Positions 36,354 to 44,492 of a stretch of 64,000 bases of DNA are shown in pieces. Position 1 is the first letter of the stretch. Each line of letters starts with the position of its first letter. Position numbers and translations under genes: made by a program. Source of the stretch: Streptomyces canus. Its GTDB lineage: Bacteria > Actinomycetota > Actinomycetes > Streptomycetales > Streptomycetaceae. The stretch spans positions 5,952,001-6,016,000 of the forward strand of contig NZ_JAUSWW010000001.1 in the NCBI RefSeq assembly GCF_030815415.1, given 5' to 3'. Under the pieces are notes generated by a model. The model did no database searches, was not told the origin of the DNA, and saw only the letters and a list, made by a program, of their open reading frames with translations.

Positions 36354-36869
36354 ATGAGCAGCACCCGGCCTTTCTCGCCGGGCGACCGCGGCCCGGAGGC
36401 CGACGGCGCTTCCGGGGTGTCCGAAGGGGGTGCGGCCGTGCCGCCCGAGTCGTCGGCGGGCCGGCAGGTCCGCAGACTGAGCTTCGACGGCGCGAGCGGC
36501 GTCGTCCCCCTGGCCCGCGACTTCGCCCGACAGGCGTTGTACGCGTGGGGCTGGCTGCCCGCCACAGGCGCCGACCAGCGGGCCGCCGCCGAGGATGTCC
36601 TGCTCGTCGTCTCCGAACTGGTCACCAACGCCTGTCTGCATGCCGAGGGCCCCGACGAGCTGTGGATCGCGCTCGACAACAAGGTGATCCGCGTCGAGGT
36701 CTCCGACAAGGGCAACGGCCAGCCGGCCCCCCGCACCCCGCACCGCGCGGGCCGCCCCGGCGGCCACGGCATGTTCATCGTGCAGCGCCTCTGCCTGGAC
36801 TGGGGTGTGGTCCGCAGCCCCGGACTGGCGGGCAAGAAGGTGTGGGCGGAGCTGGGCGCACCGGCGTAA
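36354..36869 (+). CDS. Anti-sigma factor/serine kinase with HATPase_c domain (RsbW-like)
   Basis: Protein of 171 aa. The Bergerat-fold N box 'ELVTNACLHAEG', the D/G motif 'VSDKGNGQPAPR' and the glycine-rich lid 'GRPGGHGMFIVQRL' identify a GHKL ATPase of the RsbW/SpoIIAB class. The first 40 residues are disordered. The likely role is to hold the divergent sigma factor inactive and to phosphorylate the STAS protein. An AGGTGAAG site lies before ATG 36354. Confidence 0.9.
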   Translation: MSSTRPFSPGDRGPEADGASGVSEGGAAVPPESSAGRQVRRLSFDGASGVVPLARDFARQALYAWGWLPATGADQRAAAEDVLLVVSELVTNACLHAEGPDELWIALDNKVIRVEVSDKGNGQPAPRTPHRAGRPGGHGMFIVQRLCLDWGVVRSPGLAGKKVWAELGAPA

Positions 36870-36874
36870 TCCGG

Positions 36875-36904
36875 TTGGCGGGCCGGGCGCGGCCCCCCTA
36901 CCCT
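36875..36904 (+). promoter_or_regulatory. Candidate promoter of the serS T-box transcript
   Basis: TTGGCG (36875-36880), spacer 18, TACCCT (36899-36904). The predicted start at about 36911 leaves a leader of nearly 300 nt before serS. Confidence 0.55.
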
Positions 36905-36910
36905 CGACCG

Positions 36911-37205
36911 CAACGCGCTGACGGAGACAAGTAGCCCCGGGCCACGCGAGCAGAGAGAGCCGCCGACAGCTGTGAAGGCGGCCTCGCGGTCCCGGTGCGA
37001 ATCCACTCCCGAGTGCGGGGAGGAAATGCCCCGCCGGCCGGCCCCCGTCATCGGGCCCGAACGAGACCGTCGTATCGGCCGCAGCGATACGGCTCTACGA
37101 CGGTGAAGACGTGGTGGCACCGCGAGCACCCTCTCGCCCACGTCCCGAGGGGCCCACCCCGGGGCGGCGCCTGCCGCTTCGGCAGCACCGGACGGAGCGG
37201 GCACC
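36911..37205 (+). ncRNA. T-box leader (serine-responsive) upstream of serS
   Basis: The antiterminator/antisequestrator fold is complete. ACGTGG (37109-37114) pairs with CCACGT (37138-37143), the 7-nt bulge TGGCACC (37115-37121) fits the UGGNACC consensus that pairs with the uncharged tRNA 3' end, and GCGA (37122-37125) pairs with TCGC (37134-37137). Upstream, AGAGAGCC and GCTGTGAAGGC suit stem I, and the specifier region GCGAATCCACT offers TCC (37002-37004), a serine codon. CGTCC (37141-37145) can alternatively pair with GGACG (37190-37194) next to the GGAG ribosome-binding site, implying translational control. The 3' half is clear; stem I was folded by eye only. Confidence 0.88.
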
Positions 37206-38483
37206 ATGCTCGACGTCACCCTCATCCGACAGCACCCCGACCGAGTCCAGGACGCCCTGCGCAAGCGCGCCGTGGACGCCGACATCCCCACCTTCCTCGC
37301 CCTGGACGCCGCGTTCCGCGAGGCCCGTACCGCCGTGGAGCGGCTGCGTGGGGAGCGGCGGCGGATCTCGGCCGACATCGCCGTACGACGCCGGGCGGGC
37401 GAAGCCGCCGAGGAACTCCAGGCCGACGCCAAGGAGCTGACCGACCGGCTGGCCGCGGCCGAGACGGAACTCGCCCGGCTGACGCGGGAACACCGGACGT
37501 TCCTGGACGCTCTGCCCAACCTCCCGGACGACGACGTCGTCGCGGGCGGCAAGGAGAACAACCAGGTCGTACGGGTCACCGGAACCCCGCCCCAGTTCGA
37601 CTTCGACGCCAAGGACCACGTCCGGCTCACCGAGGAACTCGGCCTCGTCGACCACAAGCGCGGCACCCGGCTCGCCGGCAGCGGCTACTGGGTCTACCGG
37701 GGCGACGGCGCCGCCCTGGAGTGGGCGCTGCTCAACCACTTCCTCGACACCCACCGCCGCGCGGGCTACGAGTTCGTGCTGCCGCCGCACCTGCTCACCT
37801 ACGAAGCCGGTTATACGGCGGGGCAGTTCCCGAAGTTCGCCGACGAGGTCTTCCGCACGGACGACGACCACTTCCTCCTGCCCACCGCCGAGACCGCCCT
37901 GGTGAACCTGCACCGCGGCGAGACCCTCGACGAGGCCGAGCTCCCGCTCAAGTACGTGGCCTACACGCCCTGTTACCGCAAGGAGAGCGGCAGCCACCGC
38001 ACCGCCGACCGGGGCACCCTGCGCGGCCACCAGTTCAACAAGGTCGAGCTGTTCCAGTTCGCCCGCCCCGAGGACTCGGAAGCCGCCCAGCGGGAACTCC
38101 TCGCCCGTGCCGAGGAGTTGGTCGCCGGGCTCGGACTGCACCACCGGGTCACCCAGCTCGCCGCCGAAGACACCAGCCCCGCCCAGGCCAAGACCTACGA
38201 CGTCGAGGTCTGGCTGCCCAGCCTCGGCGCGTACGCCGAGGTCAGCTCGGTGTCGAACGCCCGTGAGTACCAGGCCCGGCGCGGCGGCATCCGCTACCGG
38301 CCGGCGGGCGGCGCCAAGTCGGCGTACGTCCACACCCTCAACGCCTCGGGCCTCGCCACCAGCCGGCTGCTGCCCGCTGTCCTGGAACAGCACCAGCGGG
38401 CCGACGGAACGGTCGAGGTGCCACGGGTGCTGAGGCGCTGGGGAGCCCCCGAACTCCTCCGTCCTCGGGTTACCCGGGGTTAG
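37206..38483 (+). CDS. serS: Seryl-tRNA synthetase
   Basis: Class II synthetase of 425 aa. The N-terminal helical arm (about 25-105) binds the tRNA-Ser long arm. Motif 1 lies at about 190-200 ('GYEFVLPPHLL'), motif 2 is 'CYRKESGSHRTADRGTLRGHQFNKVELFQF' in outline (conserved Arg and Gly), and motif 3 is 'NASGLATSRLLPAVLE'. Several positions differ from the housekeeping actinobacterial enzyme (motif 2 'GSAGRDTRG' becomes 'GSHRTADRG'), so this may be a second, T-box-induced copy. GGAG at 37194-37197 precedes ATG 37206. A strong terminator follows. Confidence 0.92.
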   Translation: MLDVTLIRQHPDRVQDALRKRAVDADIPTFLALDAAFREARTAVERLRGERRRISADIAVRRRAGEAAEELQADAKELTDRLAAAETELARLTREHRTFLDALPNLPDDDVVAGGKENNQVVRVTGTPPQFDFDAKDHVRLTEELGLVDHKRGTRLAGSGYWVYRGDGAALEWALLNHFLDTHRRAGYEFVLPPHLLTYEAGYTAGQFPKFADEVFRTDDDHFLLPTAETALVNLHRGETLDEAELPLKYVAYTPCYRKESGSHRTADRGTLRGHQFNKVELFQFARPEDSEAAQRELLARAEELVAGLGLHHRVTQLAAEDTSPAQAKTYDVEVWLPSLGAYAEVSSVSNAREYQARRGGIRYRPAGGAKSAYVHTLNASGLATSRLLPAVLEQHQRADGTVEVPRVLRRWGAPELLRPRVTRG

Positions 38484-38505
38484 CTCTCCACTCGAACCTC
38501 CTCTC

Positions 38506-38539
38506 GTGCGCGCCGGATCGTCACAACTCCGGCGCGCAC
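38506..38539 (+). terminator. Terminator after serS
   Basis: Perfect 12-bp stem GTGCGCGCCGGA/TCCGGCGCGCAC (38506-38517 and 38528-38539), 10-nt loop, 22 bases after the stop. Confidence 0.92.
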
Positions 38540-38651
38540 CTTGTCTTCCCTCCTTGCGAGCCCGGGCGTACCTTGACGGCCCATCTGATGTGCCGTCAGG
38601 TACTCGCGCAAGGCAGGAACCAGTCAGGGAAACGAGTAAGGGAGCGGAACC

Positions 38652-39350
38652 GTGTCGTACCGGAAACGAACCGCCGCGCTCGCGTCCACCGCGGCCCTGG
38701 CCGGCTCGGTGGTGCTGATGGCCGCCCCCGCCGCCCGGGCCGAGGTCGTCGACGTCAAGTACCAGTGCAAGACGCCGATCGGCGACAAGAGCGCCGTCTC
38801 GCCCATCGACATCAAGGGCGTCAAGAGCGGCAGCGGCTACAAGATCACCATGTCCTGGCAGAAGGGCGTCTCGTCCAGCCCGGTCGACCTGGGCAAGGGG
38901 TCGATGAAGCCGAGCGCGGTCATCCAGCTGGGCGGTGCGGAGAAGGGCACCCTGAAGGTGACCGGCTCGGCCAACCAGGCGGTGGTGCCCGCCAACACCC
39001 CCATCAAGATCAATGACTTGAGCGGGACGTACACGCCGAAGGAGTCCGGCAAGGTCACCTTCACGGCGGGTGTGCTGACGATCATCGCGCTCGGTACGAC
39101 GACGACGTGTACGCCGACGAACAGTCCTGGGCCGTCTCTGAGTCTCGATGTGACCGCCGCGGGTGGCTCCGCCGGGGGTGCGCAGGGTGGGTCCGGCTCC
39201 GATTCCGACTCCGGTTCCGGTGACTCGCTTCCGCAGACCGGGCCCGAGGATTCGGCGATCGCGCTCGGGACGCTGGGCGGCACGGTGTTGCTCGCGGGGG
39301 CGGCGGGGTCGTTGTGGGTTACGCGGAGGCGTCGGCGTTCTGCTGGGTGA
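38652..39350 (+). CDS. Secreted surface protein with LPQTG sortase signal
   Basis: Protein of 232 aa. Signal peptide to about residue 30 ('AAPAARA'), one beta-rich domain (about 31-160) with two conserved cysteines ('YQCKTPIG' and 'TTTTCTPTN'), a Gly/Ser/Asp linker, then 'LPQTG', a hydrophobic helix and 'RRRRR'. This is the layout of a sortase-anchored wall protein. The domain recurs twice in the 43191-44477 protein; I believe it matches a DUF of secreted streptomycete proteins (possibly DUF6801) but cannot confirm. GTG 38652 has AGGGAGCGG upstream. Confidence 0.82.
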   Translation: MSYRKRTAALASTAALAGSVVLMAAPAARAEVVDVKYQCKTPIGDKSAVSPIDIKGVKSGSGYKITMSWQKGVSSSPVDLGKGSMKPSAVIQLGGAEKGTLKVTGSANQAVVPANTPIKINDLSGTYTPKESGKVTFTAGVLTIIALGTTTTCTPTNSPGPSLSLDVTAAGGSAGGAQGGSGSDSDSGSGDSLPQTGPEDSAIALGTLGGTVLLAGAAGSLWVTRRRRRSAG

Positions 39351-39402
39351 GGGGCGCCTTCGGGGGTGCCGCGCCGTGGCCTCTTGCGGCTGCGGCGCCG
39401 TT

Positions 39403-39458
39403 GTCGCTGGTCGCGCCCGCGCGGCGGTAGCCGCAGATCGATACAGCCCCGCGCCCCT
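39403..39458 (+). repeat. Dispersed palindromic intergenic repeat, copy 1
   Basis: Core GCTGGTCGCGCCCGCGCGGCGGTAGCCGC followed by ATACAGCCCCGCGCCCC. It has an internal GCGGC-GGTA-GCCGC hairpin. Same sequence as copies at 44493-44552 and 47997-48055, with about 10% divergence. Confidence 0.8.
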
Positions 39459-39499
39459 GACGGGGCGCGTATCTCAACGCATGATCTACGGAGCCGCCG

Positions 39500-40315
39500 A
39501 TGTCGTTCGCCCTTCGGGTCATGGGGCTGACCTTGCTCGCTCTGCTCTTCGCCGCTCCGGGCGCGGCTGCCGCCGACGGGTGGTCTGTCGCGCCCTCGGG
39601 TGGGGCGCGGCCGGCGTTCTATGCCGAGGGTGAGCCCGGGGTGGTGCTGGAGGACACGGTGGCGTTGGTCAATAGGGGGGAGCGGGCTGTTGACGTCTCG
39701 CTGTCGGGCGTCGGTGCCCGTGTCGTCTTCGCCGGCTCCCGGCTCCGGCTGGTTCCGGGGACGCGTACCGAGGTGCCCTTCACTGTGACCGTTCCGGACG
39801 AGGACGGTGCCGCCGGGATCGTGGTCCGGGACTCCGACGGGCGTACCCGGCGGGTGGCCGTTCACCTCCGGGCCGCGGTGCCCACCGTGTCCGCGCTGAC
39901 CGTCGAGCACCTTGCCGTGCGCGGGGACCGGATCACGTACGAGCTGGTCAATCGGGGGACGACGCCCCTCGTGCCCACGCTCGCGGTCCGCGCGGACGGA
40001 ATCTTCGGCCGGGTCCTCGACCGGGCCCCGCGCACCCTGTCGGCCGAGCTGGCGCCGGGGCGGCGGCTCAGGCTCAGCGAGCCGTGGAGTGCGCCCGCGC
40101 TGGACTCCGTCGAGGTGCGGCTGACGGTGACGGCGGCGGGCGGGGTGCGGGACACGGCGAGTGTGTCGACGGGGAGCGGGCCGTGGGGGGCGGGGGTCGC
40201 CGGGGCGGTGGCCGCCGGGGGTGCGCTGTTCGTCGTACGACGTCGAAGGCGCCGTCAGGGCGACGCGCCTGAACCCCCTTGTGCCGAGGTCGAGTTGACG
40301 GGAGCGGTGTCGTGA
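39500..40315 (+). CDS. Secreted, membrane-anchored surface protein (COG1470/DUF916-like)
   Basis: Protein of 271 aa with a signal peptide (about 1-26), two Ig-like beta domains ('VVLEDTVALVNRGERAVDVSLSG' then 'ITYELVNRGTTPLVPTLAV'), a transmembrane helix near 235-250 and a basic tail 'RRRRRRQ'. The 'N-R-G' Ig-type pattern recalls the DUF916/WIP partners of WxL proteins in Firmicutes; homology is by eye only. ATG 39500 has CGGAG upstream. It overlaps the next gene by GTGA, so these two are cotranscribed. Confidence 0.75.
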   Translation: MSFALRVMGLTLLALLFAAPGAAAADGWSVAPSGGARPAFYAEGEPGVVLEDTVALVNRGERAVDVSLSGVGARVVFAGSRLRLVPGTRTEVPFTVTVPDEDGAAGIVVRDSDGRTRRVAVHLRAAVPTVSALTVEHLAVRGDRITYELVNRGTTPLVPTLAVRADGIFGRVLDRAPRTLSAELAPGRRLRLSEPWSAPALDSVEVRLTVTAAGGVRDTASVSTGSGPWGAGVAGAVAAGGALFVVRRRRRRQGDAPEPPCAEVELTGAVS

Positions 40316-41364
40316 AGGTGCGGATCCTGGTGCTGGCGGCGCTCCTGGCGCTGGTGTCGGTCGGGTCGTTGCCCGTCCAGGCCGCCGAGCGGCCCACCGT
40401 GAAGCTCTCCAAGTCCCAGGCGGGGACCGGCGGTTCGATCACCGTCACCGGCAGCGGCTGGCGTTCGAAGGCGCTGCTGATGATCCTGGTCTGCGGTCAG
40501 GCCGTGCCGTCACGGGGTGTGCCCGGCGGCACCAACTCCTGTGCCAACGCGGACGGTCGGGCCGTCACCACCGATGCCGACGGCCGTTTCAGCAAGAAGC
40601 TGCCGGTCGCCGAGCCGCCCGTGCCCTGCCCCTGTGTGGTGCACGTGGCGACGGTGACCGGGGCGAAGGCCGAGGCCGACGCCATCTTCCAGGTCGCCGG
40701 ACACGCGGTGGAGCCGCTGCCCGCCGAGGCCTCCGGCGGGCGGCTGTCGGTGCTCACCGACACCCGGCTCGACGGCTCCAGCGGACTGCTGACCTGGTTC
40801 GGGGCCCCGCCCGTCCGCACCCTCGTCTTCACCGTCGGCAACGTCGGCACCTCGGAGATCAAGAACCCCCTCTTCCAGGTCGGCACCTCCCACGGCGTGT
40901 TCGCGCCGCAGTGGGAGGAACAGCAGTGGCGCGGCACGATCGGGCCCGGAAAGAAGGCGCGCATCGAACTGCCCGTCGAACTCACCGGCGGCGCGCACGG
41001 TGACTACACCGTGTCCCTCAAGTACGGCGGCAAGGTCCTCGCCGAACAGCCCTGGGGCGTGGGCCGGCCCTGGGGCGTGACCGTGTTCTGGATCCTGGTC
41101 TGTCTGGTCGTGCCCGCCGCGCTGTTCCGTATCGGGATGGCCGTGATCGACCGGGCGCGGCCGCACCGGTCCGGCCGCGCACGGACCCCGGTCCGGCTGC
41201 GACTGCCCGAACTCACCCTGCGGCTCCCGGGGTTGCACATCCCGGACCGGGAGCCGCCGCCCCCTTCGACCCTGCCGTGGTTCACCCCGGACTCCGATCC
41301 GGGCGCCGCCGGCCGGCTCTCCGCACCGCACGACGACAACTCCACGACCGTTCCTAGAGACTGA
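40312..41364 (+). CDS. Secreted, membrane-anchored protein with neocarzinostatin-like domain
   Basis: Protein of 350 aa: signal peptide (1-25), a neocarzinostatin-like Ig fold (about 26-125; 'VKLSKSQAGTGGSITVTGSGW', disulfide cysteines in 'VCGQAV' and 'NSCANADG', and 'PCPCVVHV'), a second beta domain (about 140-250), a transmembrane helix (about 258-280) and a basic, Pro-rich cytosolic tail. GTG start at 40312 overlaps the preceding stop. The 3' end abuts a TnpB-related element: this stop codon and that of the element's gene overlap by 11 bases. Role unknown, probably part of a wall complex with its neighbours. Confidence 0.75.
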   Translation: MKVRILVLAALLALVSVGSLPVQAAERPTVKLSKSQAGTGGSITVTGSGWRSKALLMILVCGQAVPSRGVPGGTNSCANADGRAVTTDADGRFSKKLPVAEPPVPCPCVVHVATVTGAKAEADAIFQVAGHAVEPLPAEASGGRLSVLTDTRLDGSSGLLTWFGAPPVRTLVFTVGNVGTSEIKNPLFQVGTSHGVFAPQWEEQQWRGTIGPGKKARIELPVELTGGAHGDYTVSLKYGGKVLAEQPWGVGRPWGVTVFWILVCLVVPAALFRIGMAVIDRARPHRSGRARTPVRLRLPELTLRLPGLHIPDREPPPPSTLPWFTPDSDPGAAGRLSAPHDDNSTTVPRD

Positions 41365-42991
41365 GCGGGAGTGAGTCCTGTTGCCAGAACTCATGCTCAG
41401 CCGAACGCCCCGAACGGTGCTGAGCGTTCTGGTGGCCCGCGTTCGCTCCGCGGTCCGGCGGCACGGATCGTGTCCGTGGTCCGGAGATGTGGGGGCGGGT
41501 TCCCTCACGCCCAGGGACTCCTGGTCCGGCCTGGACGGTCCGATGCCCGACACCATCGCTCTGGTGGTGCCGGGGCGGTGCCGTCCGTCGCCGGATCGGG
41601 CGTCCCTGGGCGCGCCGTCCGATCGCCACGGCGGCCGCGTCGTGGCGAGTCGTCTTCCTGTTTTCGTGGGTGAGGGGCTTTTGCCAGTGCTGGGCGCCCC
41701 ACTTGGAGGTGTAGGCGGGGTCGACCGCGACGATCGTGATGGCGGTCTGGTCGGCCATGGAGGTGAGCCGGGCGCGGAGCCTGCCGGTGGGCATGCCGGA
41801 GATCAACTGCCTGAACCGTTTGCGTCGGCCGTGTTTCTCACGGGTCTTCTCCGCGGCGAAGTCCAGGTCCTCGACCGCGATCGCCTTCACGCCGCAGGTG
41901 CGGGCCCAGTGCAGCAGCCGGGTCAGAGCGTGGCGGACCTGAGCGTCCCGATGCTCGGCGGTGCCGGTCAGGTCGAAGGCGAAGCGGCGCGGGCTGCCGG
42001 CCGGGTTGCCGTGGGTGTCCAGGCGCCAGGCGGCCAGGTGATCGGCGTTCATGTCTACGCCGATCACACCGTGCGCGAGGGCGGCGGCCATCGGGACGGT
42101 CCGGGAAATCGGGAGCTGCCAGGAAGCGGTCAGATACCAGCGGCCACGGTCCACATCGAGGTGGATGCGGTAGGCGACCGCCCGGTTCGCCGCCACCCGG
42201 TCCGCCCACTCCTGCCCCCGGTGCGGGAAGCCGACCCGGCAGGCCAGGACGTACCGGCCGTGCGGGGCGTTGGCCAGATGTGTGAGCGGCGCCGGGAGTT
42301 TGATGCTCACCTCGCCGTCCGGGCTGACACGGATCGTCTCGTTGCCGTATCGCTTCCCCGACTCGCCGTCCGCCTGCAGGAAGCAGCGCTCTGCCTCCCA
42401 CCGCCGACGCCAGTCGGCCTCGGTGAGCTGGGCGTCAGACAGGTGGTGGCGGGTGCGGGCCAACCGTTTCCCGCCGCGCACCACGTGTACGGTCCCGGCC
42501 TCGCGGTCGGCCCGCACGCGCTCCAGACGGCCCTCCAGGACGTGCAGGCGGCGGGTCTTGGCGTGCCACTCCCGCCTGCTGCGATAACCACCGGGCGCCT
42601 TCTTCGAGCCCTTCGCGCCGACCGGCAGCGACAGCCGGTGCGCGATCGTACGGATCCCCGCCTCAAGGCACTGGATGTGGGCGAGCTGGCAGCGGCGGGC
42701 CAGCGCCCACTGATCATGCGTGGCCTTGGTCAGCGACCCGGCCCACCGGGACGACGACGCAGCCGTCAGCTCCCGCTTGCGGGCCGCCGACGTCGTTGCG
42801 GAGTGCCCCAGACCCTCCGTACACCGCACCTTCAAGTCCCGGGAGGCCAGCGAGCCGAGGTGCGCACCGACCAGCGCGAGGACCTTCTCATCGGCGGGCG
42901 TGAGCTGCTTGAGACGGGTCCGGACCGCCACCCCCGAGGGACCGGGCACGACAAACGACGCCGCAACCTCCCGCAACCCGTCCACCCCCAT
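41354..42991 (-). CDS. IS200/IS605 family TnpB-related protein, no zinc ribbon
   Basis: Protein of 545 aa, about 140 longer than typical TnpB. RuvC-I is 'VIGVDMNADHLAAW', RuvC-II 'IAVEDLDFAAEKT' and the final Asp lies in 'TRHDAAAVAIGRR'. Where TnpB has a CxxC...CxxC ribbon, this protein reads 'YTSKWGAQHWQKPLTHENRKTT' with no cysteine pair. The long N-terminal half (about 1-300) is unlike compact TnpB. I recognise it as the streptomycete 'TnpB-related' family. ATG 42991 is chosen; ATG 43030 is possible. Converges on the surface-protein gene at 41364. Confidence 0.8.
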   Translation of the reverse strand: MGVDGLREVAASFVVPGPSGVAVRTRLKQLTPADEKVLALVGAHLGSLASRDLKVRCTEGLGHSATTSAARKRELTAASSSRWAGSLTKATHDQWALARRCQLAHIQCLEAGIRTIAHRLSLPVGAKGSKKAPGGYRSRREWHAKTRRLHVLEGRLERVRADREAGTVHVVRGGKRLARTRHHLSDAQLTEADWRRRWEAERCFLQADGESGKRYGNETIRVSPDGEVSIKLPAPLTHLANAPHGRYVLACRVGFPHRGQEWADRVAANRAVAYRIHLDVDRGRWYLTASWQLPISRTVPMAAALAHGVIGVDMNADHLAAWRLDTHGNPAGSPRRFAFDLTGTAEHRDAQVRHALTRLLHWARTCGVKAIAVEDLDFAAEKTREKHGRRKRFRQLISGMPTGRLRARLTSMADQTAITIVAVDPAYTSKWGAQHWQKPLTHENRKTTRHDAAAVAIGRRAQGRPIRRRTAPPRHHQSDGVGHRTVQAGPGVPGREGTRPHISGPRTRSVPPDRGANAGHQNAQHRSGRSAEHEFWQQDSLPLSL

Positions 42992-43180
42992 ACAGCCCCC
43001 GAGAACCCGTTCATCACACCCAACGAACACCGCGCGGAAAGGTCACACATTCGACGACCGAACCCCGATTCCCCTCGCGGAAAGCAGCACCCAGCAGCGC
43101 GTCAGACCCCTGCGCGCTCACTCACACCAGAACGCACTCGTACTCAGTCAAACTCCAGCAGTTCCCAACCCCCACCAGAA
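41354..43180 (-). mobile_element. Element carrying a TnpB-related gene, inserted in the surface-protein cluster
   Basis: The large TnpB-related gene lies on the minus strand between two plus-strand surface-protein genes whose products belong together. No tnpA or flanking repeats were seen. The right end (relative to the gene) falls at about 41355-41400, at the 3' end of the 40312 gene. The left end is not defined. Confidence 0.5.
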
Positions 43181-43190
43181 AGGGATCCAC

Positions 43191-44477
43191 GTGAGACAGC
43201 GAAGGAGAGTCCTGCCGGGCGCGAGAGTCGCGCTCGCGCTCGGCTGTGCGGGCGCGCTGATCGGTGTGGCCGCGGGGCCCGCGCAGGCCGCCGAGGTGTC
43301 GTTCGCCACCAAGTGCGTACCGCCCGCGGCCTCCGGGCTCGACCCGGTCGACGGCACCACCAAGGTCGAGATCACCGCGCCGGCCACCGCCAAGGTCGGC
43401 GACGAGGTCGAGGTGGTGTGGAAGTTCGTCCAGGCCGCATCCAAGAACCCCGACCTCATCGACCTGCCGGCGAACTCCGTCAAGCCGTCCGGCACCCTCA
43501 AGGCGGCCGGCGCCCAGAGCGCCGACGTCCCGATGGCGGGCCCGCAGGAGAACCCGGCCATTCCCAAGGGCGGCGCCATGGTCCTCTCCGACATGAAGGG
43601 CAAGCTGAAGCTGACGACGGCCGGCGAGGTCACGCTGACGCCGGACGCGTACAAGATCACTGCCTTCAGCACGGACACGAACTGCACGCCGACGGAGACC
43701 GTGCAGTCGGCGGCGACCATCAAGGTCGAGGCGGGGAACGGGAGTTCGTCACCGAGTCCCACCCCGAGTCCGACCGAGAGCGAGAGCACGTCCCCGACGC
43801 CGACGGAGACTGCCACGCAGAGCCCTTCCTCCAGTCCGTCCGAGACCGGCGGCGGGCAGACCGACTTCACCGGCGAGGTCGTCGACATCCCCTACACCTG
43901 CGAATCGCCCATCGGGACACAGAAGGCGACCTCCACGATCCAGATCAACGCCAAGAAGAACGGCGGGGACTTCGACATCACCGTCCAGTTCAAGAAGTCG
44001 CCGATGAACAGTCCGGCGCCCATTCCCGCGGGCAAGCTCCAGCCGTTCATGAACGTCGTGCTGGGCGGCGCCGACGAGGGGTCGGTGTCGGTGGAGGGGC
44101 CGGTCAACGCCGAGGAGATCAAGTCGGGGGACCCGATCGAGATCCCGGACATGACCGGTACCTACAAGCCGGGGGCCACGGGTGAGTCGACGCTGTCGCC
44201 GGGGGTGCTGACGATCAAGGCACTCGGTACGACGACGACTTGCACGCCGGACAAGACGTCAGTGTCGCTGACTCTGGACACGGCCGAGCAGGAGGGTGGG
44301 GCGTCCGGTGGATCGTCGTCCACGGGGGGTGGCGGTTCGTCGTCCTCCGGGGGGCTCGCCGCGACGGGGTCCGAGGACCATGGCGCGTTGAAGGCCCTGG
44401 GGTTGGTGGCCGGTACGGCCGTTTTGTTGGGTGCGGGTGTGTTCACCTTCCTTCCGGGGCGGCGGCGTCTGCGGTGA
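43191..44477 (+). CDS. Secreted surface protein with LAATG sortase signal, two Cys-pair domains
   Basis: Protein of 428 aa: signal peptide (about 1-34), a first domain ('FATKCVPPAA'...'TNCTPTETV'), a Ser/Thr/Pro linker (about 185-220), a second domain ('IPYTCESPIG'...'TTTCTPDKT'), a Gly/Ser linker and a C-terminal 'LAATG', hydrophobic helix and 'RRRLR'. LAxTG is the motif of streptomycete class E sortases. The second domain is clearly homologous to the single domain of the LPQTG protein at 38652. GTG 43191 has AAAGGGA upstream. Confidence 0.83.
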   Translation: MRQRRRVLPGARVALALGCAGALIGVAAGPAQAAEVSFATKCVPPAASGLDPVDGTTKVEITAPATAKVGDEVEVVWKFVQAASKNPDLIDLPANSVKPSGTLKAAGAQSADVPMAGPQENPAIPKGGAMVLSDMKGKLKLTTAGEVTLTPDAYKITAFSTDTNCTPTETVQSAATIKVEAGNGSSSPSPTPSPTESESTSPTPTETATQSPSSSPSETGGGQTDFTGEVVDIPYTCESPIGTQKATSTIQINAKKNGGDFDITVQFKKSPMNSPAPIPAGKLQPFMNVVLGGADEGSVSVEGPVNAEEIKSGDPIEIPDMTGTYKPGATGESTLSPGVLTIKALGTTTTCTPDKTSVSLTLDTAEQEGGASGGSSSTGGGGSSSSGGLAATGSEDHGALKALGLVAGTAVLLGAGVFTFLPGRRRLR

Positions 44478-44492
44478 CGGGGCTGCGGGCCG

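Noticed and set aside
36995-38266. Plus-strand open frame starting inside the T-box leader and covering serS in another frame
   Set aside because: Shadow of serS; Arg/Pro-rich with no domain.
41381-44185. A 934-residue plus-strand open frame across the TnpB-related gene
   Set aside because: Shadow of the minus-strand TnpB-related gene and of the LAATG protein gene.
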